From: Terebella lapidaria
Lineage: Eukaryota; Annelida; Polychaeta; Terebellida; Terebellidae
Length of the DNA stretch: 64,000 nt
Assembly: GCA_949152475.1 (NCBI GenBank)
Contig: OX424561.1
Coordinates: forward strand, 28,762,481 to 28,826,480
Reading direction: 5' to 3'
Shown here: positions 50,601-61,140 of the stretch, one piece after another
How positions within the stretch are numbered: position 1 is the first letter of the stretch
Layout: each line of letters opens with the position of its first letter
Notes under the pieces: model-generated
The model's database searches: none
Told to the model about the DNA's origin: nothing
The model's input: the letters and a program-made list of their open reading frames with translations, nothing else
Position numbers and translations under genes: made by a program

Positions 50601-51575
50601 ACGGCCGTCGCTATCTTGGTGCGCTCGTTCCGGCGGCTCGGTCTCAACGTCGACCACATGAATTCAGAGGGGATGACGGCTCTTCTGATCGCCGCCAAGA
50701 ATGGCTTCATCGAATGCGCCTCGATCCTGGCATTGGAGGGTCGGGCTTGTATCTCCTTCCGTGATAAGGAACATGGCTACAATGCCGAGGAGTGGGCCCG
50801 GGCGCATGGTTGCAGCACTAAGCAGATCCTGACGCTCTCTCCTAGTGTGGCCCTCCTCCAACATAGGGCTGGATCTAGGCGGGCGGAGGAGAGCGTCTTG
50901 CTGTCACCCGGCGGTGCCAGACATTTCCAGGGAAGGAGGTCCTTCCAGTTCCCTGCGCCAAAGGCGGACGATGCCAGTCTCCTCATCGAAGACGTGGATG
51001 AGCTCTCGCTCTCAGGCGGTGTAGGATCTAACAAGCTATTGCAGAAGCGAGGGAGTCTGCCCAGTGTGACTTCATTCACGGGAGTCACCAGCGTGCGCAG
51101 TAACTCCTCCTGTACGTCTCGCTGTAGCAGCGCCCTTGGGATCATTAGCCACCGGTCACCATCACTGACGACCAACCGCTCCAAGACATCGGTTGCCTCC
51201 AGATTCAACACAAGACATGAGCACTACACGAGCGTAGCGACGCAGACGGACATCATTCAAAACGTGGCGTTCAACACCAGCCCCGACCGGCCAAAGAGCG
51301 CTGACCCCTGCGGCGCCCAAGCTCGCTATGGTATGTCCGCTCTTGGCGAGTTTGGACAGGCGGGAACCTTCAGCTACCTGGAGCAGCCACTCCTCTGTGC
51401 CGCCTGCCATGCTGAGCTAGAGGAGCTACGCGTACGCTCGCCCCGCGCGTCCATCGAGTCATCTACTACGAGGACGTCCACGCGTTCAGCTAAGAACATC
51501 AAGGTGGACTTCTCGCATGACGATGGAGGGGGCAGCAATGGATCCGACTACTGTGGGGATGGCTTTAGCCCATAG
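44491..51575 (+). CDS. ANKRD63: Ankyrin-repeat protein, ANKRD63-like (3 coding exons)
   Basis: Joining 44,491-44,685, 50,177-50,351 and 50,560-51,575 gives 1,386 nt, 461 residues plus stop, with intron phases 0 and 1 and canonical GT/AG ends. About five ankyrin repeats span residues 20-190: GKTPLIRAC, GRTVLSYAC, GNTALIYSA and GMTALLIAA mark four of them. HLAKFILDA (res. 33-41) and LVRSFRRLGL (res. 143-152) match vertebrate ANKRD63 closely as I recall it; ANKRD34 is the next-best family. The tail (res. 215-461) is Ser/Thr-rich and probably disordered. It holds RRS and KRGS sites and VATQTD (res. 349-354), which fits the TQT core of dynein light chain LC8 ligands. ATG 44,491 is chosen for its strong context (AAGATGG). 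An in-frame ATG at 44,455 has weak context and would add 12 residues. An in-frame TAG lies just upstream of it. Family function is poorly known; ankyrin repeats bind protein partners. Orthology by name is provisional. Confidence 0.85.
45235..45890 (+). repeat. GGTTACC-family repeat in intron 1
   Basis: Same lead-in (AAAAAATAGCACAAGGGCT) and start (AGGTTACCAGAG) as the element at 38,136. It contains two tandem half-copies of the TTTAAAGGTCA..GGTCACCA theme (near 45,290 and 45,640). The right end is not defined. Confidence 0.5.
45898..46790. repeat. GATTACCGTAACG motif cluster in both orientations
   Basis: Forward copies occur near 45,898, 45,909, 46,039 and 46,076. Inverse copies (CGTTACGGTAAC, CGTTACTGTAATC, TACGGTAATC) occur near 46,724-46,790. 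The arrangement suggests a decayed inverted-repeat element about 0.9 kb long. The arms are too diverged to set ends. Confidence 0.35.
47735..47825 (+). repeat. Relic of the 55-59 kb duplicated unit
   Basis: CATCTCATAACACAC..CAACGTTAATGG and ATATGTGACACCCATCATGAAT resemble 58,808-58,882 and 56,392-56,468. It is a dispersed, partial copy inside the ankyrin intron. Confidence 0.5.
50177..50351 (+). CDS. ANKRD63: Ankyrin gene, coding exon 2
   Basis: Acceptor TAACCCCCAG/GAGGAG. Residues 66-123 (EEKTRNLCVGLLISRGADVN.. to ..DPDIPDNK) plus the first base of Gly124. Donor AAAG/GTGGGG is weaker than consensus, but the phase and the ankyrin spacing require it. Confidence 0.85.
50560..51575 (+). CDS. 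ANKRD63: Ankyrin gene, coding exon 3
   Basis: Acceptor TTTTAACCCAG/GTAACA. It completes Gly124 and runs to TAG at 51,573-51,575. It encodes the last two ankyrin repeats and the whole low-complexity tail. It is markedly GC-richer than the flanking introns. Confidence 0.88.
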
Positions 51576-52270
51576 GACGTCAACGACGAATATGTGTGTA
51601 TATGACACGTGAACTAAACTGAACAAAATTGTTACTGGGATGCAGTGGGAAATAGACCAGGCTGCAGTCCATGTTTACTCCATGGCGAGCTCCAGTAGAG
51701 GGTGATCTCGCTAGTGAACATGATGTCCTGGTATATGTCGCACAGCGGCATTTATGTAGACTTGTTTTATCACTAGTCATGGAGGTTCTTTGACTGTGAT
51801 TGCCAGAGACATGCATCATGTTTGTTGTTATCAAAGTAGGTTGAACTGGGACAAAATACAACGTTTCCCTTGTGATTATTTATGTTGTGTTACAACTTAA
51901 TTCTAATGAGAGATACCTGTTCGACCAGAATGTACGATTAAGCACGTGATTATGTTATAACACAGTGTTATCACATTACGACATTTAATACCATACATTA
52001 GGTTTATATAACTTACAAATTGAAAAAAATATGTGCATTTCCCAGTGCCCTTATTCATGTTATCTGTTGAGTATAATTAAATCACACTTTCGCCAAACAC
52101 GGTAGAATTATGAACATTTGAACCACACACCAGTATTATATTGTCCATTTGATGTATGGTGTAATATTATTATATATGCGGAGTTATTATGGTGTTGTTG
52201 ATCAACACGAGTATTTCCGATTGTTTGTTGTTGTAGTAAAACGAATAAAATTCATGTGACAATGAAACTA
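51576..52270 (+). terminator. 3' untranslated region and poly(A) signal of the ankyrin gene
   Basis: Canonical AATAAA at 52,244-52,249, about 670 bp past the stop, with no earlier canonical hexamer noticed. Cleavage would fall some 15-30 bp after it. Confidence 0.6.
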
Positions 52271-52677
52271 TTTGGCTGTCGAGTTACAAGATTGCAATAT
52301 ACTGCAAACATTCGAACCCAGAAGGCAAAAACCCAGAACATACAGTAAGCAAGATATCATGTCATAATATCGTAGTAATATGCCAAAACAGAATACTTCT
52401 GAAATATTCAGTATTATGATCATTGTTTCATCATAGTTCAAAATTAAACCAAACTGGCAATTTCAGGATTTGTCGAAGTACCATATCACAGACAAATATG
52501 AATCTCAAACACGTACATTGTTGAACTGCATGCAGTCGATAGACTCCAACCGCATGGAATAAAGACCAAGTATATATACATTATTTCGAGTGATCGAAAC
52601 CGAATCCGTTTTCCAATCTCTTATGAAGTGTTGAGCCGAATGACAAAAATTCAAGGAATATCACGGTCGCACACAAT

Positions 52678-53140
52678 CACCCGGGGTAAACGGTTGCGTG
52701 CGTACTGTATTGAATGCTAAGCAAAGTCCCGGATGTGTACGCACGCAAAACACAAGGTAAGAAGGAAAACACAGGTAGGAAGGTTGCTTATTTTTTATCG
52801 AATTGTGCTGATACTGGTTAATATACCGGTAATTTGGACGACATTGAGGGACTGTAACATTCGAATGGGGCGATAATAGGGGTACCTGTACACTCGGTAC
52901 CAAATTACATAATGTTATCAGTTAAAGAACCCCAAACTGCTTGATAGTTAGTGAGCTTGTGACAATTGACATCGAATCCAGGTACTTGTGTCTTTGATTC
53001 CTTCTAAATAGACTTTAGTGGGCGAAACATAACAAGAATATCACCTACGATCCCTTCTTACCTTTTGTTTTGCGTGCGTACACATCCGGGACTTTGCTTA
53101 GCATTCAATACAGTACGCACGCAACCGTTTACCCAGGGTG
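52678..53140. mobile_element. 463-bp MITE with 88-bp terminal inverted repeats
   Basis: Arms 52,678-52,765 and 53,053-53,140 are nearly identical inverted copies (CACCCGGGGTAAACGGTTGC.. against ..GCAACCGTTTACCCAGGGTG). ACAAT flanks both sides (52,673-52,677 and 53,141-53,145). The 287-bp centre has no coding potential. The high arm identity points to recent activity. I could not assign a superfamily from the ends. Confidence 0.88.
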
Positions 53141-53145
53141 ACAAT

Positions 53146-54255
53146 ACGGGGGTCAAATCGGGTGTTCCGTGGAGTGTGGACACGTGTGGCACCCGTCATG
53201 AGTTCTGAAAAAAGTAATATGCAAACAAGTTTTGCTGCGTATTCGTCATAGATTCGGTGTATGTGCACTTGTTTGTGACTCGTGACGAATCCCTGGTGTC
53301 AAGGTGCCCCAGAAAACACCCTGATCAATACATATGATTTATTTGAGCAACTGGCCTTCAGGTGTCGGTCGAAACACACGTTCACCCGCATTTGATGTGC
53401 TAATTATCACGCACATATTACAAGTTACTTCACCCACATATTATGTTCTTTTCGTGTTTGTCAACATGTATTCCGTCTCCAATACCATGCGACTGTCTTG
53501 ACAGAGTAATGTTTTCAGTTTTACCGTCCTCGTTTGATTTTACACCCAATTAGTTTGAGAGATGCTTCGAGATTCCTGTTTGGCCCCGGTTTTTACGATG
53601 TTAGATGCCTTATTTCATGCAGAGATCAGCCGAGATATCTCGAAACCTAGGCCTACTAGTGTTCACAATACATAAATGTATATGTTACGCTTCATGATAA
53701 ACTGCATATTTCCTTCGGCCTCACTTACACTCCTACCATTTTAATCCTTTTGTATGATTATTTATTAACTTTAGCTCGACATATATGAGAATATTTTTTA
53801 CGCAATAATGGTTTTAATTGATGTTTACCAGAGTACAATTGACTATGGAATCAAAATTAAGACGCAATTTTCCATTTTCCGCAATTTAATGAGCTCGTCC
53901 CCTGGTCGTGACAAGCATTTTGTGTCTTTGCTTCATTGCATAAATAGTGGTTCATTTAATGCCTGATAAGATTTGGAAATGCGAGAATCATAAACGCACC
54001 CCTTCAAGAAAGTGATATTATTGTTGGTTTACATTGTGCTAATGGCAAAGAATTAGGTTTCATACATGTGTGTGTTTCATACCTTCGAAATGACACGTAG
54101 TGAAGCAAACTTATATCATAGAATTAATGCCTGTAATTCTATGCTTTCTGCAGGCGTATTTTAAAAAACCTGAAGCGAAAATCAAAGCTTTTAGCTGCAA
54201 GAAGCGCTTTGTAATTCGATAGGCTTTAGTACGTTGAGCATCACTGTCACACAGC
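53146..54255. other. Gene-free stretch
   Basis: No gene or clear element. A short motif, ACACGTGTGGCACCCGTCAT (near 53,198), recurs diverged at 59,882 (CACACGTGGCACCCGTCATT). Confidence 0.45.
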
Positions 54256-54262
54256 GATTACC

Positions 54263-54717
54263 TACGGAGCCCCTAAGGGGACATGGTGGGAATTCTGAGA
54301 TAATTATTTCGTTCCCTCAAAATAGATTTGGTTCCCTCAAAATAGATTCCATTCCTTGGAAATAGATTTCATTCGAACGAAATCCGATTTTGTTCCCTCG
54401 AAATAACATTTCATTATAATGAAATAGATTTCATTCTAATACTATTTCGAGTAATCGAAATATGTTTCGGGTGTACAAAATATTATTTCGAGATCATTAT
54501 CGATAAAATCTCCAGACTATTTAGAGTTGTGTGTGCATGGAGGCAATGATAATGAAATGTTATTTCGATGGAATGAAATGTTATTTCGAGGGAATGAAAT
54601 TTATCTCAATACAATAAATGTTATTTAAAAAAAACGGAATGTTAATTTGAGGGAACGAAATATATTTCGAGGAAAATATCTCAGAATTCTGTGCTATGTC
54701 CCCTTATGGGATCCGTA
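54263..54717. mobile_element. 455-bp hairpin MITE built of ~20-bp palindromic words
   Basis: The ends TACGGAGCCCCTAAGGGGAC.. and ..TCCCCTTATGGGATCCGTA, extended by GAATTCTGAGATA, form an inverted repeat of about 40 bp. GATTACC flanks both sides (54,256-54,262 and 54,718-54,724), a 7-bp target duplication. The interior is a chain of roughly 20-bp words. Several are palindromes or close to it, such as ATTTCATTATAATGAAAT (54,408-54,425, perfect) and ATTTCATTCGAACGAAAT (54,367-54,384), alternating with GTTCCCTCAAAATAG. The right half carries inverse words (GAAATGTTATTTCGAGGGAA). There is no coding potential. Confidence 0.88.
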
Positions 54718-54724
54718 GATTACC

Positions 54725-55059
54725 GTAATGAATTTCATTTGGCTTTGGCGAACCCACATCAAACTTATATTTATACGAGTTTTTCTGTGACATGCAGCTG
54801 AAAGATGCATTCACTTTATTGCAAATCACTTTTGGATGAAATAGCAGTATCATTCACTGCATAAACAGCTCGAACCATCAACCATGCATATTGCATAAGG
54901 TTGAAAATGTCAGCCTTGAGTACGTATGCTTAACCGGTATATTTGATTACTTCTGAGCACGATCCATAAGCGATAATTTACCAGGCGCAAATCAAATTTC
55001 ACCCAAGCGACCCCTGACATTATTAGAAGCTGAATAGCACAAGCTAGACCGAAGTGACA
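54725..55059. other. Gene-free spacer
   Basis: Nothing recognisable between the hairpin element and the tandem duplication. Confidence 0.5.
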
Positions 55060-56814
55060 CACGTACGTTTAATGTGAAATATCGTTCCTTTTTTGGGTCA
55101 ATGCATTCGTCTGAACATACATCATCCACCTCAATTCCCCATATAATGCCATATTCGCATGCACATACATTTTTGTTCGACTACATAATCCAAGTTCATT
55201 GCTGATGGAATGAGTAGATGCTATGCTGTTGAATAACGCACTTATATATCAAGAACACAATTTATATCCGGAAAGGTTGTAGACAATACTTATACATGTA
55301 TCCCTACATACATATGTAGAACTGATATATTTTGGATTGATGGTTGCCTACGTGGAAGACGAAAGTCTGATAATTCTCCAGTGGTTCTTTATGCAAACCA
55401 GACATGCTACCGGCGATAAATGTATTGAACATGTGTAATATACATAATATGTCAGCTGAAACAATCGTGACGAAGTCTCCTCAGAAAACTGAGAAACCGA
55501 TTCCCACTTCATTCTGAGACATGAGTGACAAATTTACAGCATATTGCCGTCAAGATTCTATTTTAGGAAGTAGCTGCTGGGTAACATACTGAACTAAACA
55601 GGTATCACGCCAACTGTTGTCATTGTCGATGTTGAATATGACACCCACCGCTCAACACCTTGCTTCATACTGATCAAGACATGTACTTCTCACAGATGTC
55701 ATTGTATACATGCTGCATGAAGACATGTTTGTCTCAACCAGTTAAACATTGGCGATGCAAGTCGGAACTTCAAACAGGATGGGTTCTCGTATCGTTGCAC
55801 AGGCGAAGAGAATCAGATTTCGCTCTAACAAAGGATATAACAAACTAGATATATAATCAGAGGTTATATGATGGGGTAAAGGGTGTCGACACTCAGATGG
55901 ACAAGAGTTTATGGATATCAGCGTGAGGCTTTAGCTCAGTGCCGATGTCCAACAAATGTGTTCCTAAATGTGTCGAATGTCAATGATGTAAATGAGAATA
56001 ACATTGCACGAATAACGTTGCACATTCATACCTACATTGTAATGAACTGAAAAAAATTGGAATCAAGGATTCTTTACCTAAAAGACAAAACCAGACTCAT
56101 TGTACATATATCGTCACGTCATAGTCTAGACGTAATAATAAACTGAAATATTTTAGAATCAAGGCTTCTGTACCCAAAAGACAAAACCAGACTCATTCGT
56201 TATAGTCTAGACGTTATACATTGCAATAAATTAAAAAAAAATGGAATCAAGGATTCTGTACACAAAAGACAACACCAGACTCATTGTACATATATCGTCA
56301 GACTACAGTCTAGACGCCCCGAACTTGTGCATCAATCCATTGCCCCGAACTTGTGCATAAATCCGTCCAGTCACAAATTTCTAGAGACGCCAGCTCATAA
56401 CACACCAGCGTTAATAGCAGCACGACAGCTGGATATCACCATTGATCATATGTGAAACACATTTTGAATTTTCGGTCCAGGTACCTGATGTTGCCCATTC
56501 TTCTTTATTCAATAATATGGACGAGTAGTAATATGATATTAAGCCAGCAATATTAGGTAGCAACACAGCCCATCTGGGCAGACTTCTGTAAAGCATGATA
56601 TACAAGATACCATGTTTCTGTTTTTGCTTCTCACTCCCAGCCAGTGCCAGCGGATGAAAACAACGGTCTTATATATATAATATCAGAATACTTGTGTATT
56701 TCATAAGAACCTGACATTTATTTGCACCGCACGTTGTTAAGTGATACCCAAAGCAAAATTTATAAACTATATATCAAATTAATCTGGGGAAAATCATTCG
56801 ATCAAAATAAAGAT
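55060..56814 (+). repeat. Tandem duplication, copy D1
   Basis: Aligns along its length with 56,845-59,232. Shared blocks include AATGTGAAATATCGTTCC, CAATGCATTCGT, ATACATAATATGTCAGCTGA, GGTATCACGCCAAC, and TCACTCCCAGCCAGTGCCAG. Short frames such as 55,660-55,848 are not kept intact in the other copy, so no gene is called. Confidence 0.8.
56040..56315 (+). repeat. ~100-bp tandem triplication inside D1
   Basis: GGAATCAAGGATTCT..AAAAGACAA followed by CCAGACTCATT..TAGTCTAGACG occurs three times. The matching place in D2 (58,558-58,760) holds two. Confidence 0.75.
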
Positions 56815-56848
56815 TGTTAGTGCATCCAGAATCGCCACAGTGTACATG
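56815..56848. repeat. Solo end of the CACTG palindromic MITE family
   Basis: GATTGTTAGTGCATCCAGAA then TCGCCACAGTGTA matches the right arm of the element at 20,265-21,004 (GTTAGTGCATCCAGTATCAC, CACAGTG). It lies exactly at the D1/D2 junction. Confidence 0.65.
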
Positions 56849-59232
56849 TAATGTGAAATATCGTTCCTCTTTTTAGGTCAATGCATTCGTTTGAACCCTT
56901 TTGAACAGAAACATCATCCACCTCAATTTCCCATATAACGTCATATTCGCATGCATATATACCGGTATTTTTGTTCGACTACATAACCCAAGTTCATTGC
57001 TGATGAAATGAGTTGTTGCTAAGCTGTTGAATAACGCGCTTATCTACCAAGAACACAAATATATATCAGGAAAGGTTGTAGACATACTCATACATGTATC
57101 CCTACATACATATGCAGAACTGATATATTTTGTATTGATGGCTGCCTTCGTGGAAAAAAACAAAGTTCTGATAACTATCCAGTGGTTTTTCATGCAACCA
57201 GACACGACAGATGTGACAAATGTTTTGAACACAAGTAATATATACAGTGGCTGATTCATGCCATAATGTGTTTGTCCTGAAGAGTTTTCGTCGCGACTTT
57301 AATTCTGACGACGGAAATGATTAAAATCACGACCGAAACGTTTTCGCTGCAGCGGAAATATTCTCGCCGCGACCAAAACATTCTCGTCACAGCGTAAATA
57401 GTTGTTGTCGCAACTGAAACATTTTGGTCGCAACGAAAACCATTGTTGCCGCGACCAAAACATTCTCGCCACAGCGAAATCTATTGTTGCCGCGACCAAT
57501 ACATTTCTGCTGCAGCGAGAATAATTACCACCGCGGCGATAATTGTACTTACCTCTGAATATTCGCCGCGGCGATAAGTGCAATAATAAATCATTTGTTC
57601 TCTTTGAAGTGATGAAAAAAAAACGTTCTAACAAGTATGGCCATTCTCGCCGCGGCGATAATCATTTTCGCTGCAGCGAGAATGTTTTGGTCGCGGCTAT
57701 AAGTATTCAAATCGCAGCGAGAACTATTTCGCTGCAGCGAAAATTATTTTGGTCGCAGCTAAAAGTATTTAATTCGCGGCGAGAATGTTTTCGCCGCAGT
57801 GAAAACGTTTTGGTCGTGGATTTAATGATTTTGGTTGCGACTCAAATTATTTCAGTCGTCACAATTAAATCCGCGACCAAAACTATTCGGGAGAAACGCA
57901 TTATGGCATGAATCAGCCACCGTAAATATACATAATATGTCAGCTGAAACAATTATGACGAAGTCTTTCTCAGAAAACTGAGAAACCGACTCCCACTTCC
58001 TTCTGAGAAATGTGTGACATGTTTTATAGCATATTACCCTCTAGATTCTATTATAGGAAGTAGTTCTTCGGTAAGAACCTGAACTGAACAGGTATCACGC
58101 CAACCGTTGTCATTGTCGTTGTTGAATATGACCGCACGGCTTATGTCACCACTTGTTTACCGCACAACACCTTGCTCATACTGATAACGACCTGTACTTG
58201 TCACAGGTGTCATTGTAAACATGTATACTGCATGGAGACATGTTTCGCTCCACCATTTAGTGGCGATACAAGTCGGTACTTCAAACTGGATGGGTTTTCT
58301 CGTATCGTATCAGAGGCGAAGAAAATCAGATTTCGCTCTAACAAAGGAATAACTCCCTGTTCCTGTACCATTCGAAATATAATATGATGAGGTATCGGAT
58401 ACCGGCACTCAGATGGACAATCTGAGTTTGTGGATATCAACGTGAGACTTTAGTGGAGTGCCGATGTCCAACAAACGAGTGTTCCGAAATGTGTCCAGTG
58501 TAAATGATGTAAATGATAATAACATTGCACCGAGAACAGTGCACATTCATACCTACGTTGTAATAAACTGAAAGAAATTGGAATCAAGGATTCTGTACTT
58601 TAAAGACAAACCAGACTCATTGTACATAATTTGTCACGTTATAGTCTGGACGTAATACAATCATTGCAATAAACTGAAACATTTTGGAATCAAGGATTCT
58701 CTACCCAAAAGACAAAACCGGACTCATTGTACATAATTTGTCACGTTATAGTCAAGACTCCTCGCATTTGTGCATCATTCCATCCAGTCACAAAATTCAA
58801 GAGAAGCCATCTCATAACACACCAGCGTTATTGGCAGCACGACAGCTGGATACTACCATGGACCATATGTGACACACATCATGAATTTTCGGTCCAGGTA
58901 TCTGATGTTGCCCGTTCTTCTTTATTCAATAATATTGATGAGTAGTAACATGATATCAAGATGGCAATATTAGGTAGCAACACCCCCTATTTTGGCAGAC
59001 TTCTGTAAGGCATGAGATACAAGATACTATGTTTCTGTTTTTGCTTCTCACTCCCAGCCAGTGCCAGCGGATGAAAACAACGGTTTTATAAATATAATAT
59101 CAGATTACTTGCATATTTCATAAGAACCTGACTTTTATTTGCGCCGCACGTTGTTATGTGATACCCAAAGCAAAATTTATAACCTATATATCAAATTAAT
59201 CTGGGGAAAATCATTCGATCAAAATAAAGAAA
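56845..59232 (+). repeat. Tandem duplication, copy D2
   Basis: Second copy of the D1 unit, ending at the same CATTCGATCAAAATAAAG block (59,213; D1 at 56,797). It is longer because of the 678-bp element at 57,245-57,922. Confidence 0.8.
57245..57922. mobile_element. 678-bp hAT-like hairpin element of palindromic GC words
   Basis: The ends CAGTGGCTGATTCATGCCAT.. and ..ATGGCATGAATCAGCCACCG are inverted over about 60 bp with scattered mismatches. The D1 copy near 55,436 (GTGTAATATACATAATATG) is the empty site. The 8 bp on each side (AATATATA and TAAATATA) agree at six positions. CAGTGG ends and 8-bp duplication fit hAT elements (established), though AT-rich flanks weaken this. The interior is a chain of words such as TCGCCGCGGCGA (two perfect palindromes, near 57,562 and 57,648), TTTCGCTGCAGCGAAA (57,727-57,742) and TTTTGGTCGCGGC. 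Frames of 111-122 codons inside are by-products of this low-complexity chain. Confidence 0.85.
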
Positions 59233-60185
59233 GAAAATGTCACTCGACTTCACCTTCTTGAAACCATGCAACCAGGATATGAAGAATTCATCTGTATCAA
59301 ACTTTTGTCAACCATGTGATCTAGTCTAATCAAGCGTAATTCATAAGTTGAACAAAAACATCACAACATCAACATTTGAAGATTCTACAAATAGATGTTG
59401 ATTGGTTTTGGAGCAAAAATATCAGGATTGATGTAATGGATATTAAATGCATGTATCGATCGCCCACCGAGAGTCGAAGAAGATTCCACTAAGAACCCTT
59501 GAGATATGTTTTATGGGAACCCCTAAGAGAGGAATCCAATACAGTTCCATGGTGCAATGATGTACATGTTCATGTACTACTTTCACATTAAACTGCTTAT
59601 AGAATTGGAGTATATCCATACATGTTTAAAACAACGTTTTGACATTTTTCTTTCTCGCCTTAGTTTATGCTTCACTGCAGCATATATTCAATTCGATAGA
59701 ACTATAATTATTGTTTTGAATTGAAGTTGAGAAATACCTTCGTTTTGGTATTAACTGTGACAGTTTCAGCATTTCGTACACTGCTAAGGGATACTGTCAA
59801 AGGCCTTTCATCCAATCTTCAAGTCCTGTATCAGGCAAAATCATAAACGGGTGATCTGGAAAGTGTGAGCATTTCCTGTCCCACACGTGGCACCCGTCAT
59901 TAATTCCAAGAGTTCTCTTGCTGTATTAAATTGGTGTTTTTTTTAACCAGATCGAGATGACGTCCACAAGATTCTTCAACGGAAGGTATTAATATCGGTA
60001 AAAAATAGCAATCCTCAGATTGGTTGGGCACTTCTGTGAACGAAGTCTTCATATCTGCAGCTACCTCTGGAATAGCATACGAGTTTCAAAACAAACATTG
60101 GCATGTGGATGACTGGGCAGTGTCACAGGGTTAATGTTTATGGAGTTAAAACATCGACGACCATTGAAGTCTGAGCTGATTTACT
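59233..60185. other. Gene-free stretch
   Basis: No supported gene or element. It carries the diverged ACACGTGGCACCCGTCAT motif near 59,883. Confidence 0.5.
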
Positions 60186-61140
60186 AGGTTACCGGACCTA
60201 TGGTCCGATAACCTATTGGCATGGCATTGTATCCGTTATCCATCGCCGGCGACGTCTGCGTCGGTGGCTGCGTTGGACATCCACATTTTTATCTTTAAAG
60301 TTTACGTGTGATTCTTTCTGAAATTTTGTACAAAAATGCCTAAAAATATTCTGAGAAGGGAGTATTTTTTGATTTTCGCTTTTTTTTTCAAAATGGCGGC
60401 CATTTTGGACCAAAAACAACCAATTTCTGATTTTGGCGGCCATTTTCTCAAAAACTGTTTAGACAGTTTTAATAAACTGTTTAGACAGTTTTGATATTTT
60501 TGTTCCAAAAGATTCCCCTCATATACCTCTGTGATGTGTATAAGTTTCGTTGCCCTTGAATTGACGGTCTGTGTGTGACGTTCATTTTGATTTTCTCGCC
60601 GGGTCCCAAATGGCACTTTCCTTTGTTAATTCTCATATGCTTTATAATGAGACACAATATCCCTGATATCGTACTTAATATTAAGATCAGAGATTAGGAA
60701 TTAATTGTGGACATATAGAAAATGATATATGCCGAATTTTCTCATGACCTTGAACTTGACCTTTGATCGAATTTTCAAGGTCACAGCACACAAATGACTA
60801 ATATATCGCTTATTTCCGACTTCACAGCTTAGGAATCAATTGTGGACATATGGGAAATGATATATGCTGAATATTCTCATAACCTTGAACTTGATCTTAT
60901 TTTGAACATCAAAACACAAAATGAGTAATATCTCACTTATCATCGACTTTACAGCTTGATAATGAATTGTGAAACGTATAGGAAATGATTATGCTGAATA
61001 TCGTCATGACCCTGAACTTGACCTTCGATCTTTTTTTCAAAGTCAGAGATCGGAATGGTTACTATCTCGCTTATTCATAGTGACATATAGGAAATGATAA
61101 AATCCGTCTGGCACATTTTTAATCATCATTGAATTTAGAA
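60186..61140. repeat. GGTTACC-family repeat with ~130-bp tandem array
   Basis: Starts AGGTTACCGGACC, with an immediate hairpin (CGGACC TAT GGTCCG). It then has a GCGACGTCTGCGTCGG block, complementary in style to the ACGACGATGACGACGG tail of the 38,136 element. From about 60,690 to 61,080 a unit of roughly 130 bp (ATTGTGGACATAT.GAAATGATATATGC, then CCTTGAACTTGACC) recurs about three times. The right end is not defined. Confidence 0.55.

Noticed and set aside
50777..51410. Long minus-strand frames (144 and 82 codons)
   Set aside because: Shadows of GC-rich coding exon 3 on the opposite strand.
57299..57911. Frames of 111 and 122 codons on both strands
   Set aside because: They lie wholly or mostly inside the palindromic-word element and are low-complexity by-products.
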